This document shows, one piece after another, positions 17,028 through 25,753 of a DNA stretch of 64,000 nt. Made by a program: the position numbers and the translations under genes. The notes under the pieces are model-generated. The model did not search any database, was not told the DNA's origin, and was given only the letters and a program-made list of their open reading frames with translations. Numbering within the stretch: position 1 is the first letter of the stretch; every line of letters starts with the position of its first letter. The DNA comes from Methylomonas koyamae (lineage in GTDB: Bacteria; Pseudomonadota; Gammaproteobacteria; Methylococcales; Methylomonadaceae). The DNA lies in the NCBI RefSeq assembly GCF_019669905.1, contig NZ_AP019777.1, forward strand, positions 3,906,001-3,970,000, in the 5' to 3' direction.

Positions 17028-18242
17028 TTAGGCGTAGGTCGGCTGGAAGGCTTGCTCCGGATCGGCCACCGGGCAATTGTTGACGCTGTCCCAATACGGC
17101 GACAGCTTACGCAGGTTGGCGACGATGGTCGGCATCACTTTCAACACCTCGTCCACTTCGCTCATCGTGTTGTAACGCGAGAACGAGAAGCGGATCGTGC
17201 CGTGGGCGGCGGTGTAGGGAATGTCCATCGCCCTCATCACGTGCGACGGCTCCAGCGAGCCGGAAGTACAGGCCGAGCCGCTCGACGCAGCGATGCCGGC
17301 CTTGTTCAGCAGCATCAGGATCGCCTCGCCTTCGATGTATTCGAAAGCGATATCGGTGGTATTCGGCAAGCGGTTGTTCAGGTCGCCGGTGATGAAGCAG
17401 TGCGGAATCGCTTCGACGATGCCTTGCTCCAACTTGTCGCGCATGGCTTTGACCTGGGTGTTTTCGAATTCCATATGCTGCAGCGCCAGTTCGCAAGCCA
17501 CGCCCAAGCCGACAATAGACGCGGAGTTCTCGGTGCCGGCCCGGCGGCCGCGTTCCTGGTGGCCGCCGCGCAATAACGGGCGAAAACGGGTGCCGCGGCG
17601 CAGATACAACACGCCGATACCTTTCGGCGCATGCAGTTTGTGACCGGACAGGCTCAACATGTCGATCTTGGTATCGGCCAGCATCATCGGAATCTTGCCG
17701 ACCGCCTGCACCGCATCGGTATGGAACATCACGCCGGCGGCGTTGGCCATTTCGGCCATTTTCTCGACCGGGAAAATCGTGCCGGTTTCGTTGTTGGCCC
17801 ACATCACCGAAACGATGGCGACGTTATCCGACAGCATGGCTTGGTAGGCTTCCAGATTGATCCGGCCACGCTTGTCCACCGGCAGGCGGTGGATGGTGTA
17901 GCCTTCTTTTTCCAGGTTGTCGACCAGATTCAAAATCGCCGGATGCTCGACCGCGGTGGTGATGATTTCCTTGCGGTTGGGCTGGCATTTGATCGCCGAC
18001 AGAATCGCGGTCGAATCGGATTCGGTGCCGCACGAGGTAAAAATAATCTCCGAATCGTGCTCGGCGCCGAGCAATTCCTGCACCTGGCTGCGGGCTTTCT
18101 TGATCGCCCGCGCCACGCCGTCGGCGAAGCGGTGGATCGACGACGGGTTGCCGAAGTATTCGGTGAAATACGGGATCATCGCATCGACGACGGCCCTATC
18201 CACCTTGGTGGTGGCGTTATTGTCCAGATAGATATCAGGCAT
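17028..18242 (-). CDS. nifS: Cysteine desulfurase NifS
   Basis: This 404-residue pyridoxal-phosphate enzyme releases sulphur from cysteine for nitrogenase cluster assembly. Visible features are [11 protein letters not shown] at the start, VEHPAI, the lysine-bearing [32 protein letters not shown] and the mobile loop [16 protein letters not shown] with the catalytic cysteine. The sequence is the NifS rather than IscS type. It overlaps nifU by 8 bases and is translationally coupled to it. Confidence 0.95.
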   Translation of the reverse strand: MPDIYLDNNATTKVDRAVVDAMIPYFTEYFGNPSSIHRFADGVARAIKKARSQVQELLGAEHDSEIIFTSCGTESDSTAILSAIKCQPNRKEIITTAVEHPAILNLVDNLEKEGYTIHRLPVDKRGRINLEAYQAMLSDNVAIVSVMWANNETGTIFPVEKMAEMANAAGVMFHTDAVQAVGKIPMMLADTKIDMLSLSGHKLHAPKGIGVLYLRRGTRFRPLLRGGHQERGRRAGTENSASIVGLGVACELALQHMEFENTQVKAMRDKLEQGIVEAIPHCFITGDLNNRLPNTTDIAFEYIEGEAILMLLNKAGIAASSGSACTSGSLEPSHVMRAMDIPYTAAHGTIRFSFSRYNTMSEVDEVLKVMPTIVANLRKLSPYWDSVNNCPVADPEQAFQPTYA

Positions 18243-19149
18243 GGCCGGCCTCCTGGATATTGACCAATTTCGGCATCTGCGACGCCGGCACGACTTTGAT
18301 GAACTCGCCCATCACTTCGATCAAACGCTGCTGGATTCCGGCAATCGTCATGGCCGACATTTGGCAACCGTTGCAGGCGCCGGTCATGTTGACGTAAGCG
18401 GTTTTATCGACCACTTCCACCAACTCGACATCGCCGCCGTCGGCCATCAATTGCGGCCGGAACGACATGATCACTTCCTCGATTTTCTTGATCCGCTGCA
18501 AGTTGGTCATCGGCCCTTTCTCGGCCACTACCGGCGCCGGTTTGGCGGCTGGCGCGGCGTTCGGATCGAAGCTTTCGCCGCGCTCTTTCAGGACTTTTTC
18601 CAGGATACCTTCGATATCTTCATGGCAGGAAGCGCAGCCGCCGCCGGCTTTGGTGAAGTTGGTGACGTCCTCGACGGTACGCAGCTTGTTGGCCCACACC
18701 ATTTCCTCGATCATCGCCGCGTCGATACCGAAGCATTTGCAGATCAGCGCGCCTTCTTCGTGGTCGTCCTTCCATTCTTCGCCGCGGTAGTTGGCGACGG
18801 CGGCTTGCAACGCTTCCCGGCCCATTACCGAGCAGTGCATTTTTTCCGGCGGCAGGCCGTCCAGTTCGGCGGCGATATCCTGGTTGGTGACTTTCAAGGC
18901 TTGGTCCAAGGTCATGCCTTTGATGATTTCGGTCAACACGGAAGACGACGCAATCGCCGAACCGCAGCCGAAGGTTTGGAAGCCGGCGTCTTCGATCACT
19001 TCAGTGTCTTCGTTGACCTTCAAGGTCAAACGCAAGGCGTCGCCGCAACTGATGGAACCCACTTCGCCAATCGCATTGGCACCGGCGACCGCACCGGCAT
19101 TTTTCGGGTTGAAGAAATGGTCTTTAACTTTTTCTGAATAATCCCACAT
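18235..19149 (-). CDS. nifU: Iron-sulphur cluster scaffold NifU
   Basis: All three parts of a full-length 304-residue NifU are present: an N-terminal IscU-like scaffold ([51 protein letters not shown]), a central [2Fe-2S] domain (ICKCFGI ... [15 protein letters not shown]) and a C-terminal Nfu domain with GACNGCQMS. It receives sulphur from NifS and assembles clusters for nitrogenase maturation. It lies 18 bases after iscA. Confidence 0.96.
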   Translation of the reverse strand: MWDYSEKVKDHFFNPKNAGAVAGANAIGEVGSISCGDALRLTLKVNEDTEVIEDAGFQTFGCGSAIASSSVLTEIIKGMTLDQALKVTNQDIAAELDGLPPEKMHCSVMGREALQAAVANYRGEEWKDDHEEGALICKCFGIDAAMIEEMVWANKLRTVEDVTNFTKAGGGCASCHEDIEGILEKVLKERGESFDPNAAPAAKPAPVVAEKGPMTNLQRIKKIEEVIMSFRPQLMADGGDVELVEVVDKTAYVNMTGACNGCQMSAMTIAGIQQRLIEVMGEFIKVVPASQMPKLVNIQEAGHA

Positions 19150-19167
19150 GGCAATAACCTCGCAAAC

Positions 19168-19524
19168 TTAAGAACAGGATTTAGGGGCGCCGCCGTTGTC
19201 GCCGGTGGTAAACGACGAGCCGCAGGCGCAGCTTTTCACCGCGTTGGGATTGGTAAATTTAAAGCCGGAACCTTCCAGGCTATCGACGAAATCGATAGAC
19301 ATGCCGTCCAACTTGGGCATGCTCAACGGGTCGACGAAGACTTTGACTTCGCCGCAGTCGATCACGGTATCGGCTTCGTTTTCTTTCGCTTCCAGGCGCA
19401 GGCCGTACGATAGGCCGGAACAGCCGCCGTCGGTCACTTCGATGCGCAAACCGCCGGTAGGCTTGTCGGAACTGCTGATAAAACGGCCCACGGCTTTGAT
19501 GGCGCTTTCGGTTAATGTAATCAT
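19168..19524 (-). CDS. iscA: HesB/IscA-type iron-sulphur assembly protein, nif-linked
   Basis: The 118-residue A-type carrier has the conserved cysteines in GGCSGLSYGL and SCACGSSF. The start ATG 19524 has AGGAG 8 bases upstream; an in-frame TTG two codons earlier would be too close to that site. As first gene behind the sigma-54 promoter it is the nif-linked IscA. It would carry or insert clusters alongside NifU and NifS. Confidence 0.93.
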   Translation of the reverse strand: MITLTESAIKAVGRFISSSDKPTGGLRIEVTDGGCSGLSYGLRLEAKENEADTVIDCGEVKVFVDPLSMPKLDGMSIDFVDSLEGSGFKFTNPNAVKSCACGSSFTTGDNGGAPKSCS

Positions 19525-19570
19525 CTTCAACTCTCCTGAAACGGTTTGGCATTGATCTTGTAATCAGTTA

Positions 19571-19587
19571 AAGCAACCAGCATGCCA
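19571..19587 (-). promoter_or_regulatory. Sigma-54 (-24/-12) promoter of iscA-nifU-nifS
   Basis: TGGCATG-CTGG-TTGCTT on the minus strand matches the RpoN consensus TGGCAYG-N4-TTGCW exactly and lies about 47 bases before the iscA start codon. Confidence 0.85.
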
Positions 19588-19683
19588 TACGCGTTTTTTT
19601 CGGTTAACGCGCTGAAATTAATGGGGTTGCGGCTGCCGGCCAACTATCCGCGGCGAGCCGTTTCCCAACAATGCATCGGACTT

Positions 19684-19699
19684 TGTCGGCTTTGCTACA
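19684..19699. promoter_or_regulatory. NifA upstream activator site
   Basis: TGT-N10-ACA (TGTCGGCTTTGCTACA) is the NifA binding consensus. It lies about 100 bases upstream of the sigma-54 promoter, the usual activation distance, and 22 bases before the divergent nifZ-like gene. Confidence 0.7.
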
Positions 19700-19721
19700 A
19701 AACATTCACAGGAGAAAATGT

Positions 19722-19994
19722 ATGAACGTAGAAGATCTGGATTTGGGCGACGTGGTGTACGCGGCGCACGAGATTATCGACGACGGCAGCATGCCGGAAG
19801 GCGAGGAAGGTGCGGTATTGGCCGAAGCCGGCGCCCGCGGCGTGATCGTGATGAAGGGCCACGTCGAGGAAGACCCGGCGTTGACGGTGTTTCTGGTGCG
19901 GTTCGAAGACCGCGAGCTGAATCTGGGCCGGCCGATCGGTTGCTGGACCGAGGACTTGGTGGCGCCGGATATGGAACCGGTAACGACGCATTGA
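19722..19994 (+). CDS. NifZ-like protein
   Basis: A 90-residue protein from ATG 19722 with AGGAG 7 bases upstream. The pattern LDLGDVVYAAHEIIDDGSMPEGEEGAVLAEAGARGVIV ... VFLVRFEDRELNLGRPIGCWTEDLV parallels NifZ (GDxVxVxxxIxNDGTxPGxxxGxxLxxxGxxGxV ... VxFxxxxxxVGCRxxEL). NifZ helps P-cluster maturation of the MoFe protein. The position divergent from iscA-nifU-nifS supports a nif role. Similarity is moderate, so the name is not certain. Confidence 0.65.
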   Translation: MNVEDLDLGDVVYAAHEIIDDGSMPEGEEGAVLAEAGARGVIVMKGHVEEDPALTVFLVRFEDRELNLGRPIGCWTEDLVAPDMEPVTTH

Positions 19995-20078
19995 CCCGGC
20001 GCCGGCAAACCGGCCGCAGACCGGGTATAGTCATACCCGCAACGCCGGCAGCCCCGGCCTCATTTAATACCGTATGAA

Positions 20079-21704
20079 ATGGCTATGAGCGACGATTCCG
20101 GCGCGGTACTCGATTACCACCAGCGCACCAAACACCAACTGAACGGCTACGCCAAGGGCCCGGCCTCGCTGGATTGGGACGACCAGCCCAGTCCGTTCCG
20201 CCGCTTCGACGGCTGCGAAACCGTGGCGCTGCCGCAGCCGGGCGCGGAACTGGACTGCCGCTACGCCGATCTGGACCGGCCGGCAACGATCCCGGCCCAG
20301 CCATTGACGCTGGCCAACGTCGGCCTGCTGCTGGAGTTGTCTTTCGGCTTATCGGCCTGGAAGCAATTCGGCCCCGACCGCTGGGCCTTGCGTTGCAATC
20401 CGTCCAGCGGCAATCTGCACCCGACCGAAGCCTATCTGCTTTGCACCGATCCGGGACTATTGGCGGCCGGCGTTTACCACTACGTCAGCCACGACCACCA
20501 TCTGGAACGGCGTTGCCGGTTCGATGCTGCGGATTTGCCGGCGGGCTTGTATGTTGGCTTGTCGTCCATCCACTGGCGGGAAGCTTGGAAATACGGCGAA
20601 CGCGCCTTCCGTTACTGCCAGCACGACATCGGCCATGCCCTGGCAGCGTTGAGTTATGCCGCCGCTGGCCTGGGCTGGCGCGTCGAACTGCTCAGCGAGG
20701 CCGGCGACGCCGAGATCGGCGCCTGGCTGGGCTTGGATCGCGCCGCGGATTTCGTTGCCGACGAGCGCGAGACGCCGGACCTGTTTTGCCGGATCGATAC
20801 CGGCGCCGGCGCCGAGGGCGAATTTTCCGGTCCGGCATTGTCGCAATCTTTACAAAGCGGCGAATGGTTCGGCAGCGCCAAGCGTTTGAGCGGGCGCCAC
20901 TTTTACCGCTGGCCGATCATCGACCAAGTGGCCGAACATACCCTAAAACCGCCAACGCCGGCCGAACGGCTTACCCTGCCGGCCCTGGAATTGGCGCCGC
21001 CCAGCCAGAATCCGGCGGCCAGCCGCTTGATCCGCCAGCGGCGCAGCGCGCAACATTTCAACGGCAAATCGGCGCCGCTGCCGCTGGCCGACTTTTATCG
21101 AATCTTCGCCGCACTGCTCCCCGCTGCCAAGCCGCCGTTCACGGCCTGGAACTGGCCGGCGCAGGTACATATCGTCTTGTTCGTGCACCGGGTCGACGGC
21201 ATCGAGCCGGGCTTGTATTTCCTGCCGCGCAGTGCGGAAGCCGCCGACCGAATCCGCCCCGCCTGTGCCGCCGACTACGTCTGGCAGCGCGTCGATGCGC
21301 CGTTCGAGCTTTACCGGCTGCAAGCCGGCAACGTGCGCCAGGCGGCGAAAACCTTGTCCTGCCACCAACCGATTGCCAGCGACAGCGCCTTCAGCCTGGG
21401 CATGCTGGCCCGCTTCGCCGACAACGTCTCGGCCGAGGCTTGGCGTTACCGACGGCTGTTTTGGGAGTGCGGACTATTGGGGCAGATTCTGTATCTGGAA
21501 GCGGAAGCGGCCGGCGTGCGCGGCACCGGCATCGGTTGTTTCTTCGACGATGCGGTACACGGCGTGCTGGGCTTGCAGGACCAAACCTGGCAAAGCCTGT
21601 ACCATTTCACGGTCGGCGAGCCGCTGGAGGATAACCGGCTACAGACGCTGCCGGCCTATGCGCATCTGGCGCAATCGGCGTCGCCTGCGCCCGAAAACGG
21701 ATAG
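20079..21704 (+). CDS. SagB/ThcOx-type dehydrogenase with two nitroreductase domains
   Basis: The 541-residue protein contains two tandem nitroreductase-like folds. The first has LGLLLELSFGLSAWK-like and LRCNPSSGNLHPTEAYL; the second has RLIRQRRSAQHFNGKSAPLPL and, near the end, CGLLGQILYLEAEAAGVRGTGIGCFFDDAVHGVLGL, typical of FMN-dependent SagB-type oxidoreductases. Members include azoline oxidases of peptide natural products, but many stand alone as here, with no YcaO or precursor peptide nearby. The substrate is unknown. The ribosome site before ATG 20079 is weak; an inner ATG lies two codons on. Confidence 0.85.
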   Translation: MAMSDDSGAVLDYHQRTKHQLNGYAKGPASLDWDDQPSPFRRFDGCETVALPQPGAELDCRYADLDRPATIPAQPLTLANVGLLLELSFGLSAWKQFGPDRWALRCNPSSGNLHPTEAYLLCTDPGLLAAGVYHYVSHDHHLERRCRFDAADLPAGLYVGLSSIHWREAWKYGERAFRYCQHDIGHALAALSYAAAGLGWRVELLSEAGDAEIGAWLGLDRAADFVADERETPDLFCRIDTGAGAEGEFSGPALSQSLQSGEWFGSAKRLSGRHFYRWPIIDQVAEHTLKPPTPAERLTLPALELAPPSQNPAASRLIRQRRSAQHFNGKSAPLPLADFYRIFAALLPAAKPPFTAWNWPAQVHIVLFVHRVDGIEPGLYFLPRSAEAADRIRPACAADYVWQRVDAPFELYRLQAGNVRQAAKTLSCHQPIASDSAFSLGMLARFADNVSAEAWRYRRLFWECGLLGQILYLEAEAAGVRGTGIGCFFDDAVHGVLGLQDQTWQSLYHFTVGEPLEDNRLQTLPAYAHLAQSASPAPENG

Positions 21705-21789
21705 AGCGTCCGGGAAATATTTCGCGGCCAAGCCGGTCGATAGCGATTAGAATCGTCGGCTTAATTTCGTCCACCGTCGCAGGCACCCT

Positions 21790-22203
21790 ATGAGCATCGC
21801 AGCCAACATCATCCGCTTCGCCATCAAAATAACGCCCAACTCGCTGATCGTTTGGGTCGCCAACCACGTCATGAAAGGCATCGCCGAATTGACCCAGTTC
21901 AATTTCGATTTGGATGCGCGCAAGGTTTACGTGCAGAGCCGTTTGTACGGCGAGGATTTCACGATAGACGTGGTGTTGGAGGATTTTGCCGTGTTCAACG
22001 ACGGCGAAAGCTACCGCTTCATTCTGCACAGCGCGCGCTCCGACCGGCCCTGGTTGCAGAACATCCTGACCAAATTCGTCGGCAAGGCCTGGAAAATTCC
22101 GGCGTTGCCCGGTTTCGCCAAACCGCTGGAATTGATGGCCGAAGTGTTCGCAGCCCGCCCGCCGGTCCTGGAAGCGATCGTGCACGACAGTTCCGCCGAG
22201 TAA
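21790..22203 (+). CDS. Conserved-looking small protein of unknown function
   Basis: 137 residues beginning MSIAANIIRFAIKITPNSLIVWVANHVMKGIAELTQFNFDLDARKVYVQ. It has a hydrophobic amphipathic start and then a beta-rich pattern reminiscent of lipid-binding SMP-like or AsmA-like pieces, but I cannot assign a family. Codon use matches its neighbours. It follows the SagB gene by 85 bases and may share its transcript. Confidence 0.7.
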   Translation: MSIAANIIRFAIKITPNSLIVWVANHVMKGIAELTQFNFDLDARKVYVQSRLYGEDFTIDVVLEDFAVFNDGESYRFILHSARSDRPWLQNILTKFVGKAWKIPALPGFAKPLELMAEVFAARPPVLEAIVHDSSAE

Positions 22204-22370
22204 TCCCCCCACCGCGCGCCGGGCCCGCTCGCGGCCGGCGCGCCATCGCTTACCCGCGAGCGGCTTACCCCGGCGCCGCTCCAATCCGTTATACACATCC
22301 TTGTCCGCTAAGCGCCATCTTGCCGGAATAGACGAAACCCTAACCGCGTAGCGCATCCAGGCGGCAAGGC

Positions 22371-22416
22371 TACCGTCCATGGCGCTGGATGCCCGCGTCC
22401 GGCGGGCACGACGGTA
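22371..22416. repeat. Nested hairpin in the 480-base gap before the barrel gene
   Basis: TACCGTC (22371) pairs with GACGGTA (22410-22416) and encloses a second stem TGCCCGC / GCGGGCA. No protein-coding features are seen between 22204 and 22681. Confidence 0.5.
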
Positions 22417-22608
22417 CTATGATGCCGCCGCTCCCGCCCTATTCGCCCCAGACCGCCAACGCTCCGCAGCAACAGCAGGCAAACGGCCTTGCCTGCTATC
22501 ACGATTTCAACCCGCCAACAAGCCGTCTATTCCACGCTAAACCTATTTCTTAGTCCATCGCCGCCCGACTCGATCGAACGGACAATTGCAATCGTCGATT
22601 TATTATGT

Positions 22609-22636
22609 TTGACAATCGTCAAATCGGGACTACCAT
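22609..22636 (+). promoter_or_regulatory. Putative promoter of the barrel/lysozyme/CIS gene run
   Basis: TTGACA (22609-22614), 16 bases and TACCAT (22631-22636), 45 bases before ATG 22682. The -35 region is part of a small dyad TTGAC-AATC-GTCAA. A strong GGGGG site precedes the start codon. Confidence 0.5.
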
Positions 22637-22681
22637 AACCAAGCGCGACACTGCGGATTAAATCGTTGTCAAGGGGGAAAC

Positions 22682-23986
22682 ATGAATACCATCGCTTGGC
22701 TCAAAAAATTTATCCGGCTTCTGCCGGCCTGCTTCACATTGGTTCTTGCCGCAGTACCTCAGAGTGATGCCGATAGCGGTATTAGCGGCGGATCATTCAA
22801 TCCACCACTTACGCCAATTGCTAACGGTAGCCTAGGCCAGCAAGCCGTGTATCGGGCTATATCCGCCGCTTGCTTTACTGCTAATCCCCTAGGCGCCTTA
22901 TGCGGCAGCGGCAACTCATCAGACTTAGCCGCTCAGCAACTATCGCCTCAGGCCTCGATGCAAGCCGACTCGATCGCGATTTCGTCTCCGTACGATTTCG
23001 TCAAGAAAATCAACAATCGCATTCAACGCATAAACGATTGCGACGATACCAATAAATCGGCCAAAAGCCGGGAAGACTGCCGAAAAAAAGGTAACGGTAG
23101 CGGAGACAGCAGTAACATCGGCCCGTTCGGCATTTCGATCAGCGGCGGCGGCGGCTTCGGCGACCGCAACGACGCCGGCGGCCAAACCGGCTTCGACATT
23201 AATACCCAACACGCGAACGCCATTCTGGATTACCGGTTCGACGAGCAATTTGCCGGCGGCCTGTCTTTGGGCTATCTGCACGCCGACCGGGACTTGAATT
23301 TCAATAGTGGCTATTTGAACTCCGATGCCTACCGAGTCGCTCCGTTTTTGGTTTACTCGCCATCCGCTAAAAGCTACGTCAGCCTTCTGGCCGGCTATAG
23401 CCGGCTGGAGTTCGATTCCCTGCGCAATGTCAACGCCGGACTCGCTGACAATTCCATATCGATTAGCGGTGCGGCGGCCAGCTACGGCGCGGACCAGTTT
23501 TTCACCAGTCTCGGCACCGGTTACGTTGAGCAAATGGAATGGTTCAATTTACGCGGGTTCATTCGCGGTGATTACAGCCATACCGAAATCGACGGTTACC
23601 AGGAAACCGGCGGCATCATGAGCAGCACCGGTAGCGCGACGATCAGCATGAACGGCCAAACCATAGATTCGTTTACCACCACGGTCGGTGCCGAAATCAG
23701 CCGCGCCTTTACCGTGCCTAGCTTATACACCGTATTCATACCGCGTTTCCGGGCCGAATGGGTGCACGAATTCGAAAACCGCAGCCGGCAAATCGACGCT
23801 TCTTTAGCAGGCATTCCGTTGATAGGGCTGGCGACGGCAGCACCGGAACGCAACTGGCTCAACCTGGCCACCGGCCTGCAAATGCAGCTGCCGCAAGACA
23901 TCGTCGCCTTCATCGACTACGAAGCCTTATTGATCGAAAACGGCAGCAACCAGATCGTCTCCGGCGGCGTAAAAATTCGGTTTTAA
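22682..23986 (+). CDS. Autotransporter-type outer-membrane beta-barrel protein
   Basis: 434 residues. A signal peptide covers about the first 30 residues. After a Gly/Ser-rich region and a short passenger comes a C-terminal barrel of about 280 residues with alternating strands (LDYRFDEQFAGGLSLGYLHADRDLNF, YVSLLAGYSRLEFDSLR, LNLATGLQMQLPQDIVAFIDYEAL) ending in VKIRF with a terminal Phe, the usual outer-membrane signature. The small passenger suggests a pore or surface anchor more than a secreted enzyme. It is the first gene of the run leading to the CIS genes. Confidence 0.85.
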   Translation: MNTIAWLKKFIRLLPACFTLVLAAVPQSDADSGISGGSFNPPLTPIANGSLGQQAVYRAISAACFTANPLGALCGSGNSSDLAAQQLSPQASMQADSIAISSPYDFVKKINNRIQRINDCDDTNKSAKSREDCRKKGNGSGDSSNIGPFGISISGGGGFGDRNDAGGQTGFDINTQHANAILDYRFDEQFAGGLSLGYLHADRDLNFNSGYLNSDAYRVAPFLVYSPSAKSYVSLLAGYSRLEFDSLRNVNAGLADNSISISGAAASYGADQFFTSLGTGYVEQMEWFNLRGFIRGDYSHTEIDGYQETGGIMSSTGSATISMNGQTIDSFTTTVGAEISRAFTVPSLYTVFIPRFRAEWVHEFENRSRQIDASLAGIPLIGLATAAPERNWLNLATGLQMQLPQDIVAFIDYEALLIENGSNQIVSGGVKIRF

Positions 23987-24110
23987 GCCTGAACCGCGGG
24001 CCGGGTCGGAATCGGCACCAAGCCGCCGGCCGGAGCCCTGCCGACAATAACAAAGGTCCGGTAAGCCGTTACCGGCCACTAAATCGAGCGTCAACGCTGC
24101 AGGGGGAATC

Positions 24111-24881
24111 ATGCGCAACCAAGCCATTCGGCCGGCCGAGCCACGGGCCGGCAAATCGAAATCTGCCGCCTTGGCAATATTCCGACACACCGCTGCGCCC
24201 AAAATGTTACTGCCGCTGGCGCTGATATTCGGCATCGCCGGCTGTGCCACCCAACCCCAGGAATGGGCCGAAGACGAAGAAAAAATCACGGCCGGCATTT
24301 TCCTGGAACCCGAAGAAAGGGCAGTTTTGCCGCCCGGCATGGAACTGCGGCCGATTTACGACAAGGGCCTGGACCTGACCAAATTCATGGAAGGTTTCAG
24401 AAGCCTGCCCTACCATGACGTGGCCCACTTTTGCACCATCGGTTACGGCCACTTGATCAAGCAAGCCCGCTGCAACGGCAGCGAACCGGCCGAATTCCGC
24501 AACGGCATCAGCGAACCGCGCGGCTCGGAAATATTGGTTAACGATATGGAGCAAGCGCAAATTGCGGTGCTGACCAAAACCAAAGTGCCGTTGTCCGAAG
24601 GCCAATACGCCGCGCTGTGCGATTTCGTCTACAACGTCGGCACCGGCAACTTTGCCAAATCGACGCTGTTATCGGCGGTCAACAAGCAGCAATTCGACCG
24701 GGTACCAGCCCAATTCCGCCGCTGGAGTAAAGCCAACGGCCGGGTCATCAAGGGCTTGAAGATCCGCAACGAGAAACGGATCGATCTGTTTTTCGACGGC
24801 ATCGGCGTGCCGCGCGCCCTGCCGGAAGCCGAGGCGGAATTACCGGAAATCGATATTCGCGTCGGCGAAACCCGGCAGTAA
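24111..24881 (+). CDS. GH24 (phage T4-type) lysozyme, probable lipoprotein
   Basis: The 256-residue protein contains the complete GH24 catalytic pattern E-x8-D-x5-T in MEGFRSLPYHDVAHFCTIGYGHL, followed by LSEGQYAALCDFVYNVGTGNF. A hydrophobic stretch with lipobox (LIFGIAGC) lies near residues 32-45, after an unusually long polar start from ATG 24111, which has AGGGGGA upstream. It would cut peptidoglycan from the periplasmic side. Placed before exported peptidases and a CIS, it could open the wall for assembly, release or firing. Confidence 0.9.
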   Translation: MRNQAIRPAEPRAGKSKSAALAIFRHTAAPKMLLPLALIFGIAGCATQPQEWAEDEEKITAGIFLEPEERAVLPPGMELRPIYDKGLDLTKFMEGFRSLPYHDVAHFCTIGYGHLIKQARCNGSEPAEFRNGISEPRGSEILVNDMEQAQIAVLTKTKVPLSEGQYAALCDFVYNVGTGNFAKSTLLSAVNKQQFDRVPAQFRRWSKANGRVIKGLKIRNEKRIDLFFDGIGVPRALPEAEAELPEIDIRVGETRQ

Positions 24882-24939
24882 CTCCACTTTTCATTCAACG
24901 CTTGCACTGCGCCGCGATAACGCGGGTTAGGAGAATCCC

Positions 24940-25692
24940 ATGGCAACCACCCATTTCAAATGGCTGATCTTAGCCGCCGTTACCGCACTGGCCGGCTGCG
25001 ACCTGTTTCCGTCCTGGATCAACGTCACGGTGAATTTCAGAGACGCCAAAACCATCAAACCCGACGATCCGGTCGAATTCAACGGCGCCGTGATCGGCAA
25101 AGTCAGCGGCTTAACCCCGATCAGCAACGGCGTGACCGTTGCGCTGGCGCTGGAAAAAGCCAAAGCCGCACCGGTACAAGCCAATGCCCAGGCCGCTATC
25201 GCCGTCGAGCCGCCGCCGGCCAAAATCGTCATCAGCAACCCGCCGGAATCGGCACCGCCCGTCGTTGACGGCGGCGTACTGACGGCGCTGGAACCGAGAA
25301 CCGGATTCGACGCGATTTTGGGGGCGATTTCCAACGTGAAACAAGCGGTCAGCCAAGCCGCCAAAGACTTCGGCGACTATTTCAAAGACGCCAACCAGGA
25401 ATGGGCCGACTCGAAACAGAAAATGAACGAGTCGCTGGCGGCATGGCAGCAGGACGCACAAACCACCGAAACCGAAATCCGCGAACGCTACCAAAAACTG
25501 GTTCAGGAGATGGAAGCGATCCGCGGCGAAGCCGGCGAGCAAAGCAAACAGATATTTCAAGATTACGACGAGATCGAAAAGGAATTGCTGACCAAGCAGC
25601 AAGCGCTGCGCGAGCAAGGCCAAGCCAAAGCCGCCGAAGCGCTGCAAACCTTCCGCGACGAACTTAAACACAACGTCGACAAGTTGAAATAA
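24940..25692 (+). CDS. MCE (MlaD-like) domain lipoprotein with coiled coil
   Basis: 250 residues. Lipobox ALAGC near residue 20; then VNFRDAKTIKPDDPVEFNGAVIGKVSGLTPISNGVTVAL, an MCE/MlaD domain; the second half is a long charged coiled coil (ETEIRERYQKLVQEMEAIRGEAGEQSKQ). MCE proteins form rings that move lipids between membranes. There is no Mla ATPase or permease here, so a structural envelope role is possible. It sits 58 bases after the lysozyme gene. Confidence 0.8.
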   Translation: MATTHFKWLILAAVTALAGCDLFPSWINVTVNFRDAKTIKPDDPVEFNGAVIGKVSGLTPISNGVTVALALEKAKAAPVQANAQAAIAVEPPPAKIVISNPPESAPPVVDGGVLTALEPRTGFDAILGAISNVKQAVSQAAKDFGDYFKDANQEWADSKQKMNESLAAWQQDAQTTETEIRERYQKLVQEMEAIRGEAGEQSKQIFQDYDEIEKELLTKQQALREQGQAKAAEALQTFRDELKHNVDKLK

Positions 25693-25753
25693 GCCGATGC
25701 CGGGCGCCTGCCCGGCACAGCCGCCGACCACCGTTTTTGCCGGGAGTCACACC

